A stretch of DNA of 64,000 nt from an uncultured beta proteobacterium (GTDB taxonomy: Bacteria > Pseudomonadota > Gammaproteobacteria > Burkholderiales > Burkholderiaceae_C): the NCBI GenBank assembly GCA_903938815.1, contig CAJAES010000041.1:1-64000 (forward strand). Direction: 5' to 3'. A program made the position numbers and the translations under genes. The notes under the pieces were generated by a model, which did no database searches, had not been told where the DNA came from, and saw only the letters and a list, made by a program, of their open reading frames with translations. The first letter of the stretch is position 1. Every line of letters starts with the position of its first letter. Shown here piece by piece: positions 52,940 through 61,940 of the stretch.

Positions 52940-53893
52940 CTACCATCGGTTGAGCCAGTGTGTTGGCGTGCCGCCGCCGAGCACGCGCGCGGCCTCCTCG
53001 GCGGCCATGCGTTGCAGGTCGCGCATCGACTCCTCGCTGTACCAGCCGATGTGGTTGGTCAGGACGGCGCCCGGCTGCGAAAAGATCGGGTGCGCAGGAT
53101 CTGGCGGCTCCTGCTCGAAGACGTCCAGCCCCGCGCCCAGGATGCGCCCCTCGGACAGCGCGGCGGCGAGCGCGTCCAGATCGATGAGACCGCCGCGCGC
53201 GGTGTTGACCAGCACGGCCGTGGGCCGCATCAGCGCGATGCGGCGCGCGTCGATCAGGTGCCGTGTCTGTGCGGTCAGCGGTGCGTGCAGCGAGATCAGG
53301 TCGGCCTCGCGGCAGATCGTGTCGACATCGACCGCCTCGATGCCCGCGACCGTTTCGGCAGAAGGGTCGTTGACGAGCGTTCGGGCAAAGCCGAAGCCAG
53401 CCAGCATCTGGTGCGTGCGGCGCGCGATGCGGCCATACCCGATCAGCCCCAAGGTGCGGCCGCGCAGGCGGTACATGGGGGCCAGCACGCCGGTGCTCCA
53501 GCGCCCGGCGCGTACTTCTGCGTCGTGCAGCCGCACGCGCCGCACGGCGGCCAGCGCCAACGCCACGGCCTGGGAAGCGACTTCCTCGGTGCCGTAGTCC
53601 GGCACATTGCCGACCATGACGCCCCGCTCGCGCGCCGCCGCCTGGTCGATGTTGTCGACGCCGATGCCGTAGCGCAGGATGGCCCGGCAGCGCGTCATCT
53701 CGCCGATCACGGCACGTGACACAGGCGACTCCCGCACCAGGACCACGTCGGCCTCGCGCACCGCGGCCATTGCCCGCGCCTCGCTGCCGCGGCAGGGAAC
53801 GACCTCGAAGCGCGCGCCGGCCGCGACCAGGATGGAAGTCTCCTGGTCGTAGCTGGCGTAGCCGTCGTCCAGCGCGACGACCAGTCTGTCCAT
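52940..53893 (-). CDS. D-2-hydroxyacid dehydrogenase family protein
   Basis: A 317-residue NAD-dependent dehydrogenase. The nucleotide motif is GLIGYGRIARR; the active-site set is Arg in NTARGGLID, Glu in FEQEPPD and His in LTNHIGWYSEES. The C-terminal His region resembles the CtBP/phosphoglycerate dehydrogenase group. The start at 53893 (MDRLVVALDDGY) shares one base with the dctP stop and is preferred to an in-frame ATG at 53932 inside dctP. It probably interconverts a keto and hydroxy acid of the imported compound. Confidence 0.88.
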   Translation of the reverse strand: MDRLVVALDDGYASYDQETSILVAAGARFEVVPCRGSEARAMAAVREADVVLVRESPVSRAVIGEMTRCRAILRYGIGVDNIDQAAARERGVMVGNVPDYGTEEVASQAVALALAAVRRVRLHDAEVRAGRWSTGVLAPMYRLRGRTLGLIGYGRIARRTHQMLAGFGFARTLVNDPSAETVAGIEAVDVDTICREADLISLHAPLTAQTRHLIDARRIALMRPTAVLVNTARGGLIDLDALAAALSEGRILGAGLDVFEQEPPDPAHPIFSQPGAVLTNHIGWYSEESMRDLQRMAAEEAARVLGGGTPTHWLNRW

Positions 53894-54900
53894 CAGCGCT
53901 TGGACGCCGCGGCGATCAGCCGCTCGGTCCACTCCTTGCTGACATCGCTGTCCAGCCAGGCCTTCACGGCCGGCTGTGCCAGCTTGCGGAAGCGGTCGAT
54001 CTCGGCGGGCGACAACTCGGTCACGGTCATGCCCTTCTCGGCCAGCACCGTCTTCGCCGAGAGGTCCTGGTCGCGGGTCATGTCGCGGTGGATCTTCTGT
54101 GCCTTCGCGATGCCTTCGTCGACCGCCTTCTTCTCCGTCGCCGACAGGCTGCTGTAGAAGCGATCGTTCATCAGGTAGGCATGCAGGCTGTACACGTGGC
54201 CGTCCAGGGACACGTGCTTCTGGTGCTGGTACAGGCTGGCGGCCATGATGTTGGTGACGCCGTTCTCCTGGCCGTCGGCCGTGCCCTGGGCCAGCGCGGC
54301 GGGCAACTCGCCCCAGTCGATCGCCGTCGGGCTGCCGCCGAGCGATTCGACGAGCTTGACGAAGACGGGGCTGGGCTGCACGCGCATCTTCAGGCCCTTC
54401 ATGTCGTCGGGCGTCCGGATGGCGCGCTTGCTGTTCGTGAAGTGGCGGATGCCGTTGTCGGCGTAGGCCGCGAGCCGGATGCCGGTCTTCTTGCGCATGT
54501 CCTCGCCCAGGGCCTTGCCGAACTCGCCGTCGAGCACGGCATAGGCGTGGGCGTGGTCGTTGAAGATGAAGGGAAGGCCGAAGATGTTGAAGGTCTTGTA
54601 GACGCCCGTGATGCCGCCGTCGTGCACGACGGCCAGCTCCACGCTACCCAGGCGCAGGCCTTCCATCACCTGCTGGGCCGGGCCCAGCTGGCCTGCCGGG
54701 TAGAGCTCGACCTTGATCGAGCCGGCCGTGGCCTTCTCGACGTGGTCCTTGAAGGCCAGCGCGGCGGCATGCTTGGGCTGGTCCGCCTTGGCCGGCTGGT
54801 AGTGGGTGTATTTCAGAACCTTCTGCGCCTGTGCCGGCAGTGCGGCCAGCAGGGCAGCGGCCGCGGCGGCGGCTAGAAAGGTCTTGCGCGTCAGCTTCAT
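53893..54900 (-). CDS. dctP: TRAP transporter substrate-binding protein DctP
   Basis: A 335-residue periplasmic binding protein. The start at 54900 gives a standard signal peptide (residues 1-25, ending PAQA) and is preceded by GGAG nine bases upstream; an ATG at 54930 overlapping the dctM stop is less likely. The carboxylate-binding Arg lies in LKMRVQPSPVFVKLVESLGG, the diagnostic DctP motif, with GTADGQENGVTNI after it. It captures organic acids, probably a sugar acid or aromatic acid here. Confidence 0.92.
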   Translation of the reverse strand: MKLTRKTFLAAAAAAALLAALPAQAQKVLKYTHYQPAKADQPKHAAALAFKDHVEKATAGSIKVELYPAGQLGPAQQVMEGLRLGSVELAVVHDGGITGVYKTFNIFGLPFIFNDHAHAYAVLDGEFGKALGEDMRKKTGIRLAAYADNGIRHFTNSKRAIRTPDDMKGLKMRVQPSPVFVKLVESLGGSPTAIDWGELPAALAQGTADGQENGVTNIMAASLYQHQKHVSLDGHVYSLHAYLMNDRFYSSLSATEKKAVDEGIAKAQKIHRDMTRDQDLSAKTVLAEKGMTVTELSPAEIDRFRKLAQPAVKAWLDSDVSKEWTERLIAAASKR

Positions 54901-54929
54901 GGGTGCGATCTCCGTCAGCAGGTTGGCCA

Positions 54930-56219
54930 TCAGTTGCGATAGCCGAGGACGCCGGGCAGCCAGGTCGACAGCGCCGGCACGTAGGTGAGTAGCAGCAGCA
55001 CTGCCAGCAGCGCCAGCAGCATGGGTTTCATCTCGCGCACCATCGGGCCCATCTTCACGCCCGAGACGATGCTGGTCACGAACAGCAGGCCGCCCACGGG
55101 CGGGGTGACCATGCCGAGCGTCAGGTTCACGATCACGACGATGGCGAAGTGCAGCGGGTTCAGCCCCGCGGCGTCCGCGAGCGGGCCCAGAATGGGCACC
55201 ATGATCATCACGCCGGGCAGAGGCTCGATGAAGATGCCCACGATCAGCAGCAGCACGTTGACCGCCAGTAGCAGCTGCCAGGGCTCCAGATGCATGCCGG
55301 CGATCCAGCCCGCCACCTGTTGCGGGATCTGGCCCACGGTCAGGACCCAGGCGAACACCGCCGAGGTGGCGACGATGAACAGGATGCTGGCCGTCATCAG
55401 GGCGGTGCGGAACAGGATGTCCGGCAGCATCGAGAACTTCAGGGTGCCGTAGACGAAGCGGCCGACCAGCAGGGCGTAAAGCACCGCCGCGGCTGATGCT
55501 TCCGTCGGCGTGAAGATGCCGAGATGGATGCCGCCCAGGATGATGAAGGGCAGCAGCAGCGCCGGCAGCGCGCGCCAGAACAGGCGCAGCAGCGGCGACG
55601 GGTCGAGCAGATCGGCGCGGCTGCGATAGTCGCGCCGCACGCTGACCATGTGGTTGACGATGGCCAACGCCAGCGCGATGAGCAGTCCCGGCACCACGCC
55701 GGCCAGGAACAGGCCCGTCACGGTGACGGAGTTGTCCGTCAGCGCGTAGATGATCATGATGATCGACGGCGGAATGATCGGGCCGACGATCGCAGTCGAT
55801 GCCGTCAGGGCGGCCGCGTAGGCGTCCTTGTAGCCGGCCTGGCGCATCATCCGGATCAGCATCGCGCCGGGGCCGGCGGCGTCCGCCAGGGCCGAGCCGC
55901 TGATGCCCGAGAAGAAGGTCAGGGTCAGGATGTTGGCATGGCCCAACCCGCCGCGACGCCTGCCCACCAGGCGGGCAGCGAACTTCAGCAGGACATCCGT
56001 GAGCGCGCCGCCGCTCATGAGTTCGGCCGCGAGGATGAAGAACGGGATGGCCAGCAGGGGAAAACTGTCGAGGCCGCTGAACAGGTTCTGCACCACCACG
56101 AGCGCGGGCAGGCCGGGCTTGAGCCAGACGGCGACCAGCCCCGCGATCAGCATCGCGAACGCGATCGGCGTGCCGATCACCATCAGGCCGATGAACACGG
56201 CGCCAAGAATCGCGCTCAT
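54930..56219 (-). CDS. dctM: TRAP transporter large permease DctM
   Basis: A 429-residue permease with about 12 transmembrane segments. Recognisable blocks are FPLLAIPFFILAAELMSGG, SGSALADAAGPGAMLI and IVGPIIPPSIIMIIYA, and VTPPVGGLLFVTSIVSG near the end. Together with DctQ it imports the DctP-bound substrate with sodium. It starts 4 bp after the dctQ stop. Confidence 0.95.
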   Translation of the reverse strand: MSAILGAVFIGLMVIGTPIAFAMLIAGLVAVWLKPGLPALVVVQNLFSGLDSFPLLAIPFFILAAELMSGGALTDVLLKFAARLVGRRRGGLGHANILTLTFFSGISGSALADAAGPGAMLIRMMRQAGYKDAYAAALTASTAIVGPIIPPSIIMIIYALTDNSVTVTGLFLAGVVPGLLIALALAIVNHMVSVRRDYRSRADLLDPSPLLRLFWRALPALLLPFIILGGIHLGIFTPTEASAAAVLYALLVGRFVYGTLKFSMLPDILFRTALMTASILFIVATSAVFAWVLTVGQIPQQVAGWIAGMHLEPWQLLLAVNVLLLIVGIFIEPLPGVMIMVPILGPLADAAGLNPLHFAIVVIVNLTLGMVTPPVGGLLFVTSIVSGVKMGPMVREMKPMLLALLAVLLLLTYVPALSTWLPGVLGYRN

Positions 56220-56223
56220 GGGC

Positions 56224-56748
56224 CTACAGCGCCTGCGGGTCGAAACCGTCGACCTGTTCCCACTGGCCCAGGACGGTCCAGCGGGGCGACACCAGCGCGA
56301 GATGGGCCAGCATCAGCGCCGAGCCGACCGGGATGGCGAGGTAGACCTTGCCCAGCGACCAGCCCAGGACAGGCGACTCCTGCTCCCAGGCGAAGGCGAC
56401 GTAGTCGATGCCCAGCCAGATCATGGCCAGGAGCGTCGCGCCCATGATGACGACGAGAACCCAGCGAAGGGACTGCGCCGCGCGCTGCGGCAAGGCGCCG
56501 AGCAGGGTGTCGACAGCGATGTGGCCTCCGACGCGCAGCGCGGGCCCGGCGCCAAGGAATGCGGCCCAGATCATCATGTAGCGCGTGGCCTCCTCGACCC
56601 AGGGGAAGGAGTGGGAGAACGCGTAGCGCGAGATCACGTTGGCGATCACTAGGGTTGCCATCACGCCCATCAGGACGACCAGCGCCCATCGGTTCGCCGC
56701 GACGAACACACGCTCGGCAGGTGGCAGGGGGGCTGGTGTCGAAGACAT
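56224..56748 (-). CDS. dctQ: TRAP transporter small permease DctQ
   Basis: A 174-residue membrane protein with four transmembrane segments (near 22-40, 58-76, 98-117, 138-158) and the DctQ motif SFPWVEEATRYMMIWAAFLGA. It is the first gene of the operon, transcribed away from the GntR gene across a 67-bp spacer with two palindromes. Confidence 0.9.
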   Translation of the reverse strand: MSSTPAPLPPAERVFVAANRWALVVLMGVMATLVIANVISRYAFSHSFPWVEEATRYMMIWAAFLGAGPALRVGGHIAVDTLLGALPQRAAQSLRWVLVVIMGATLLAMIWLGIDYVAFAWEQESPVLGWSLGKVYLAIPVGSALMLAHLALVSPRWTVLGQWEQVDGFDPQAL

Positions 56749-56759
56749 GCATATAGCGT

Positions 56760-56775
56760 ATCTGAGATATCAGAT
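56760..56775. promoter_or_regulatory. Palindrome, probable GntR operator
   Basis: ATCTGA-GATA-TCAGAT is a perfect 6-bp inverted repeat with a 4-bp spacer, lying in the 67-bp spacer between divergent dctQ and the GntR gene. FCD-type GntR dimers typically bind short palindromes of this kind. Binding by the neighbouring regulator is inferred. Confidence 0.6.
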
Positions 56776-56784
56776 CGCAAGTAC

Positions 56785-56796
56785 CGGGAAATCCCG
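56785..56796. promoter_or_regulatory. Second palindrome in the dctQ-gntR spacer
   Basis: CGGGA-AA-TCCCG is a perfect 5-bp inverted repeat, 10 bp from the ATCTGA/TCAGAT element and 19 bp before the regulator's start codon. Its sequence differs from the first palindrome, so it may bind another protein or form a leader hairpin. Confidence 0.4.
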
Positions 56797-56815
56797 ATAC
56801 ACTCGACCCTGCGCC

Positions 56816-57466
56816 ATGAACCAACCGCTACGCCTAGAACGTCCACAGCTGCTGACCGACCTTGCGGTGGACCGCATCCGTCAGGCCATCGTCGACGGCG
56901 AGATCGCGCTCGGCGCGCAGATGTCGGAGGCGCAGCTCGCGCTGCAGATGGGCGTGAGCAAGACGCCTGTTCGCGAAGCCCTCGTCCGTCTCAAGGGCGA
57001 GGGGCTGGTGGAGGTGCACCCGCAGCGCGGGAGCTTTGTCTTCCGCCTGGCGCCCGATCAGGTGGGCCAGCTCTGCCGCTACCGCGCCATGATCGAGGCC
57101 GCCGCGCTGCGCGAAGCGTTTGCCGAAGCACCGCGCGCCCTGGCGGGCGAGATGGCGCGGTGCGTTGCCGAGATGCGCATCGCCGAGAAGGCGCGTGACC
57201 TGAAGGCGCTGGCGCGCATCGACATGGACTTCCACTGGCAGTTCATCGCCCACTGCCCGAACCAGTACCTGCGGGCCGGCTACGACGTGATCCGGTGGCA
57301 ACTGGTGGCGCTGCGCCACCGTTCCCCGATCGACAACGCCGTGGCTAGCCACAAGGTGCTGGTCGATGCGGTGGCGGGCGGCGAGATCGAGGCTGCGTGC
57401 CGCCTGCTCGACGAGCATGTGCGCGAGAACGAGCCGCGTTACCGGACCGCCTGCGGCCTGGATTGA
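56816..57466 (+). CDS. GntR family transcriptional regulator, FCD subfamily
   Basis: A 216-residue repressor-type regulator. The winged helix lies at about 10-75, with LALQMGVSKTPVREALVRLK as the recognition helix region and GLVEVHPQRGSFVF as the wing. The FCD ligand domain follows, with metal-site residues in DMDFHWQFIAHCPN and the terminal His in LLDEHV. It is divergent from the TRAP operon and probably represses it until the substrate or an intermediate is present. Confidence 0.9.
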   Translation: MNQPLRLERPQLLTDLAVDRIRQAIVDGEIALGAQMSEAQLALQMGVSKTPVREALVRLKGEGLVEVHPQRGSFVFRLAPDQVGQLCRYRAMIEAAALREAFAEAPRALAGEMARCVAEMRIAEKARDLKALARIDMDFHWQFIAHCPNQYLRAGYDVIRWQLVALRHRSPIDNAVASHKVLVDAVAGGEIEAACRLLDEHVRENEPRYRTACGLD

Positions 57467-57482
57467 CCGGCCCCGCGAGGGG

Positions 57483-58424
57483 CTACCTCCGGCTCGACAA
57501 CCAGATACCGCCTGCGATGCAGGCAAACGCAATGCCGTGGAACAGCCGCGGCGGGTCGCCCAGCAGCAGCGCGGAGAACAGGGCCGCGAAGAGCGGCGTG
57601 AGGTTCGAGAAGAAGCCCGCGATGGACGGGCCGACGGCCGCGACCCCCATGCCCCAGAACCGGTAGGCCAGCACTGACGGGCCGATGGCGAGGAACACCA
57701 CCGCCGCCCAGAAGACCGGCCCGCTCACGGGGGGCACCTGCACGCTGGGCGTGCTGACCACCAGGGCTTCGAGCCCGGCGGCGCCACCGGCCCAGACCAG
57801 GCCGAACAGCACCTGCACGAGCAGGGCTTCGGCCCAATCCCAGGCGGGGCGCGCCGCGCCAGACAGCGAGGGCGCGGGCCGCGCCAGCTGCCAGCTGTAG
57901 AAAGCCCAGCACAGCGCCGCGAACAGCATCCACAGGTCGCCCGGCACCAGCCGCAGCGAGCCGAGCGCGGCAGGGTCGCCGCGGACCAGCACGGTCAGGA
58001 CACCTGCCGCCGACAGCACAGCACCCAGCCATTGCGCGGGCTTGGGGTGCTCGCCGTACAGCGCGATGCCGACCAGCATCATCCACACCGGCGTGCTGGA
58101 CGCAATCAGCGTGACGTTGATGGGCGTGGACGTCTGCAGCGCCAGGTACTGCAGCGCGTTGTAGGCGCCGACCCCCAGGCCGCCCAGCAGGGCCAGCCGC
58201 TTCCAGCGCGTGAAAATCTCCGCACGCCGGGCGGGCGTGGCCACAGCGGCCCAGCCCAGCGGCAGCAGGATCAGCAGCGCCACCAGCCAGCGCAGCGCGT
58301 TCAGGGCCAGCGGCGTGACCGAGCCGGCCAGCAGCCGCCCCGTGAGCGCGTTGCCGGCCCACAGCAGCGGCGGCACCGTGAGCATCAGCGCGATACGCCA
58401 GGTGAGTGCGGCGGGTTGCTTCAT
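57483..58424 (-). CDS. EamA/DMT-family transporter
   Basis: A 313-residue permease with ten predicted transmembrane segments in two EamA repeats, beginning PPLLWAGNALTGRLLAG. The start at 58424 (MKQPAALTWR) overlaps the DUF2007 gene stop by four bases. It converges on the GntR gene; the 16-bp gap holds a small GCCCC-GCGA-GGGGC hairpin without a T-run. Substrate unknown, probably an amino acid or metabolite exporter. Confidence 0.85.
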   Translation of the reverse strand: MKQPAALTWRIALMLTVPPLLWAGNALTGRLLAGSVTPLALNALRWLVALLILLPLGWAAVATPARRAEIFTRWKRLALLGGLGVGAYNALQYLALQTSTPINVTLIASSTPVWMMLVGIALYGEHPKPAQWLGAVLSAAGVLTVLVRGDPAALGSLRLVPGDLWMLFAALCWAFYSWQLARPAPSLSGAARPAWDWAEALLVQVLFGLVWAGGAAGLEALVVSTPSVQVPPVSGPVFWAAVVFLAIGPSVLAYRFWGMGVAAVGPSIAGFFSNLTPLFAALFSALLLGDPPRLFHGIAFACIAGGIWLSSRR

Positions 58425-58738
58425 GCTGCGCCCCCCGGCATGGCGGCGCCGCAGTTCCAGCACTGCTCGAAGGGGCCGTCCACTGTCTCGCCGCAGCCGT
58501 GGCACAGCCAGTGGCGCGAGGGCAGGTGGCGCAACTCGGCCAGCAGGGCGCGGGCGCGTTCGAGCTGATCGTCGTCGAGCACCCAGACCTCAGGCAGAGC
58601 CTGGTCGGGCGGGATCTCGCCTGCAATGCCGCTGGCGTAGGCCCGCTGCACGCTGGTGGCAACGCCGCCCTGGTTCTGCAGCAGGTCGGCCCAGAGGGTG
58701 GCGAGTGCGACGTTCGGCGCCTGGATCAGTCGTTTCAT
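58421..58738 (-). CDS. DUF2007-type small protein with zinc ribbon
   Basis: A 105-residue soluble protein. The N-terminal half (MKRLIQAPNVALATLWADLL and the VWVLDDDQLERARALL stretch) matches the DUF2007 putative signal-transducing fold; the C-terminus carries a zinc ribbon, CHGCGE then CWNCGA. It is coupled to the EamA transporter gene. Function unknown. Confidence 0.75.
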   Translation of the reverse strand: MKRLIQAPNVALATLWADLLQNQGGVATSVQRAYASGIAGEIPPDQALPEVWVLDDDQLERARALLAELRHLPSRHWLCHGCGETVDGPFEQCWNCGAAMPGGAA

Positions 58739-58832
58739 GAAGGCCCCGATCGTGCCACGGCCAGCAAGCCTGCCCGGGCTGGCGTAATCTCGCGGGCTCG
58801 GAACATTCCAACACCCTCGAGGAGATCACACC

Positions 58833-59816
58833 ATGCCCCTGGCCATCCGCATCGACGCCTACGGCGGCCCCGAACAGATGAAGCTCGTCGAGGTGCCCGT
58901 GGGCGAACCCGGGCCCGGCGAGATCCGCATCCGCCACATGGCCTGCGGCCTGAACTTCATCGACGTCTACCAGCGCACCGGCCTGTACGCCAACCCGCTG
59001 CCGCTGAACCTGGGCATGGAAGGCGCGGGCGTGGTGGAGGCCGTGGGCGAGGGCGTGACGCACCTGAAGGCCGGCGACCGCGCCGCCTACGCCAGCAACC
59101 CGCCGGGCAGCTACAGCGAAGCCCGCGTGATGCCGGCCAAGAACGTGGTGCGCCTGCCCGACGCCATCGATTTCGACACCGGCGCGGCCATGATGCTCAA
59201 GGGCCTGACCGCGCAGTACCTGCTCAAGCGTGTGCGGCCCGTGGAAGGCCTTGAGCCCGGCGACCACGTGCTGTTCCATGCCGCTGCCGGCGGCGTGGGC
59301 CTGATCGCCTGCCAGTGGGCCAAGGCCCTTGGCCTGCAGCTCATCGGCACGGCCGGCAGCGCCGCCAAGTGCGAGCTGGCGCTGGCGCATGGCGCCGCAC
59401 ATGCCATCGATTACTCGAAGGAAGACTTTGCAGCACGGGTGAAGGAGATCACGGGCGGCAAGGGCGTGAAGGTGGTGTACGACTCGGTGGGCAAGGACAC
59501 CTTCGACAAGAGCCTGGATTGCCTGCGACCCTTCGGCCTGATGGCCTGCTTCGGCAATGCCAGCGGCCCCGTGCCGCCGGTGAACCCCGGCCTGCTGGCG
59601 GGCAAGGGATCGCTCTACCTGACGCGGCAGACGCTGTTCACGCACATCGCCACGCGTGAGACCACGCAGCAGATGGCCGACGACCTGTTTGCCGTGGTGG
59701 GCAGCGGGGAGGTGAAGATCCGCATCGACCAGCGCTACCCGCTGGCCGAGGTGGCCCAGGCACACCGCGACCTGGAAGCGCGCAAGACCACCGGCTGCAC
59801 GGTGCTGGTGCCCTGA
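58833..59816 (+). CDS. qorA: NADPH:quinone oxidoreductase (QorA type)
   Basis: A 327-residue zinc-independent medium-chain dehydrogenase. Landmarks are ACGLNFIDVYQRTGLY, GMEGAGVVEAVGEGV and the NADPH-binding HAAAGGVGLIACQWAK. It reduces quinones or enal-type substrates. The last 82 bases are also read, antisense, by the truncated integrase frame, because the integrase remnant was joined to this gene's end. Confidence 0.92.
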   Translation: MPLAIRIDAYGGPEQMKLVEVPVGEPGPGEIRIRHMACGLNFIDVYQRTGLYANPLPLNLGMEGAGVVEAVGEGVTHLKAGDRAAYASNPPGSYSEARVMPAKNVVRLPDAIDFDTGAAMMLKGLTAQYLLKRVRPVEGLEPGDHVLFHAAAGGVGLIACQWAKALGLQLIGTAGSAAKCELALAHGAAHAIDYSKEDFAARVKEITGGKGVKVVYDSVGKDTFDKSLDCLRPFGLMACFGNASGPVPPVNPGLLAGKGSLYLTRQTLFTHIATRETTQQMADDLFAVVGSGEVKIRIDQRYPLAEVAQAHRDLEARKTTGCTVLVP

Positions 59817-60697
59817 GGCACCAAGAGCCCGAAGCCTGCGAGCGTGACGGCCGAGTCACGCAGGCTCTGCGATGTGCAGGGCTTGCGGACGCCGGCCCGG
59901 CGCGCGGCCAGGGTCAGGGCCGTCTGAACGGCGGCGGCGTCGAGGTGATGCCGCCGCACGCTGGCGCTGGCGCTGCGCGGCCGTGCCATCCCGGCTAAGT
60001 CGGCTGAGTCGGGTGAAACCGGTGTATCTGGAAAGAGCCAGGCCTGCGCGCCCGCGGCCTGCCGGCGGGCGCCGGCAGGGCACTTGCCTGCAGCCACATC
60101 CTGCCGGTGCACGGCCTCGGCGAACGACAGTTGTGCCTGCAGGGCCGGCATCAGGCGGGCTGGCAGCGCCAGGGCCCGCTCGGTCTTGCGGGCCGTGTCG
60201 CGCAACACCAGTTCGCACCGGGCGACACGCACATCACCCACCCGCAGCCGCAGCCCCTGGTGCAGGCTGATGCCGGTGGCGTGCAGCAGTGCGCACAGCA
60301 GCCCGGCAGGGCCGGGCATGGCGTCGAGCAGAAGCTGAACTTCCGCGGGCGTGAGCCCCGCGGGGGCGGCCGGCGCAGGCGCCGCATCTAGCGCCGAAGC
60401 CAGCCAGGGCGGCACCGTGCCCAGCACGGACTCGTACAGGAACCTCAGGGCCAACCGCGCCTGCGGCAGCGCCCCGGGCCGAGGGTGGTCGGCCACCACC
60501 TGCGCCAGAAACCCGGCTACGTCGGCGGCGCCGAGTTCCAGCGGGTGGCGCGGCTGCGTGCTGGCCAGCAAGCGGCGTATCCACCGGCCGAAGGCCAGCT
60601 CGGCCGAGGCCGGCAGACCCTGATCACGACAGGCCCGGCCCACCTGCTGCAGCAACTGGGGCAGGGGCTGGGTGAACGGTGCGCTCGATCTGTCCAT
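59735..60697 (-). pseudogene. Degenerate, truncated IntI-type tyrosine recombinase
   Basis: A 320-codon frame clearly paralogous to the intact IntI next door: LRFLYESVLG, GLTPAEVQLLLDAM, LLHATGISLHQGLRLRVGDV and LTLAARRAGVRKPC align with it throughout. The catalytic set is lost: the first Arg is Ser144 (TGIS for TGMR), the conserved Lys is Thr, and His of HxxR is Gln (SQSLRD). Homology stops at about residue 290, and the remaining 30 residues are antisense to qorA, so the segment with the second His and the Tyr nucleophile is gone. The IntI-specific insertion is also mostly missing. It is a relic, or at most a DNA-binding protein. Confidence 0.8.
59834..59865 (+). terminator. Hairpin downstream of qorA
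   Basis: GCCTGCG-AGC-GTGAC (59834-59848) pairs with GTCACGCAGGC (59855-59865) across a six-base loop, leaving a 3-base bulge. It starts 17 bp after the qorA stop, where a terminator would be expected, but no T-run follows. It lies in the integrase relic near its deletion junction. Confidence 0.4.
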
Positions 60698-60872
60698 GGC
60701 TGCAATCTAGGACGCAGTTGCCGGCGAGTCTGCCCCGCTGGGTGGGGGTGCGAGTGGGGCCACCCGAAGGGGGATGGGACCGCGATGCGCGCCAGGGGTA
60801 GACGCAACTACAGGCAGTGCCCCAGGCGCGGTCAGGAACGTGGGCACGGGCTCGGGCACGGGCCGCACGGGC

Positions 60873-61940
60873 TCAGAACAGATCGAGCGGGCTGCGCACG
60901 CCATGGCCGCCCCGGTTGAGCACGTGCGTGTAAATCATGGTGGTCTTCACATCGCTGTGCCCCAGCAGTTCCTGCACGGTGCGGATGTCGTAGCCCGACT
61001 GAAGCAGGTGGGTGGCGAAGGAGTGCCGCAGCACATGGGGCGAACAGGGCTTGACGATGCCGGCCCGCCGCGCCGCCAGGGACACTGCCTTCTGCACCGA
61101 GGCGGGGTTGGTGTGGTGGCGGCGCGCAACGCCGCTGCGCGGATCGACCGAACGGATGGTGGACGGAAACACCCACTGCCAGCCCCAGCTGCGGTCCTGC
61201 CCCGGCCACTTGGTGGCCAGGGCGTGCGGCATCCAGACATCGCCGTGGCCGGCGGCAAGATCCCTCTGATGCAGCGCCTGCGCCTGCGCGAGTTGTGCCT
61301 GAAGGGGCAAGATCAGGTTCTCGGGCAGCATGGTGACGCGGTCCTTGTAGCCCTTGCCTTCGCGCACCAGGATCTCGCGGCGCGTGAACTCCACGTCCTT
61401 CACGCGCAGGCGCAGCGCTTCGAGCAGCCGCATGCCGGTGCCGTAGAGCAGCGCGCCGATCAGCCCCATGGTGCCGGACAGCCCGTGCAGGAGACCCCGC
61501 ACCTCGGCAGGCGTCAGCACCACCGGCAGGCGGCGCGAATCCTTGGCGGCGACGATCTCGTCCAGCCAGGGCAGGGCGAGGCCCAGCACCTCCTTGTAGA
61601 GAAACAGCAGCGCCGATTTGGCCTGGTTCTGGGTGGACGGCGCGACATGCCTGTCGACCGCCAGATGCGTGAGAAACGCGGCAACCTCGTCGGGGCCCAG
61701 CTCAGACGGGTGGCGCTTGCCGTTGAAGAGGATGAAGCGCCGCGCCCAATGGGCATAGGCATCCTCGGTGCGAATGGAATAGTTGCGCACGCGGGTGGCG
61801 TGGCGGACGCGGTCGAGCAGGCGAGGGGGCTGCGGGGGGAGGGCGGGCGGGTCGTCGCCTGGGACGGGCGCCGGAGCGGCGTTCGGGCCTGTGTGGGCGA
61901 GGTCTGTCGGTAGAACAGGGGAAGCGGGTGGTTTTGCCAT
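60873..61940 (-). CDS. intI: Integron integrase IntI
   Basis: A 355-residue tyrosine recombinase that inserts and excises gene cassettes at attI and attC. The catalytic residues are Arg171 (TGMR), Lys199 (GYKDR), His302 and Arg305 (HVLRHS), His328 (GHSD) and Tyr337 (IYTHV); each is offset by exactly 25 or 28 residues from the IntI1 numbering I remember. The IntI-specific insertion is present as [10 protein letters not shown] then GWQWVFPS, with [11 protein letters not shown], and the protein ends [10 protein letters not shown] Pro-rich 40-residue N-terminal extension is unusual. All catalytic residues are intact, so it is probably active. Confidence 0.95.
   Translation of the reverse strand: MAKPPASPVLPTDLAHTGPNAAPAPVPGDDPPALPPQPPRLLDRVRHATRVRNYSIRTEDAYAHWARRFILFNGKRHPSELGPDEVAAFLTHLAVDRHVAPSTQNQAKSALLFLYKEVLGLALPWLDEIVAAKDSRRLPVVLTPAEVRGLLHGLSGTMGLIGALLYGTGMRLLEALRLRVKDVEFTRREILVREGKGYKDRVTMLPENLILPLQAQLAQAQALHQRDLAAGHGDVWMPHALATKWPGQDRSWGWQWVFPSTIRSVDPRSGVARRHHTNPASVQKAVSLAARRAGIVKPCSPHVLRHSFATHLLQSGYDIRTVQELLGHSDVKTTMIYTHVLNRGGHGVRSPLDLF

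Noticed and set aside
57470..57483. Bidirectional terminator between the GntR and EamA genes
   Set aside because: The GCCCC-GCGA-GGGGC stem is only 5 bp and has no T-run on either strand.
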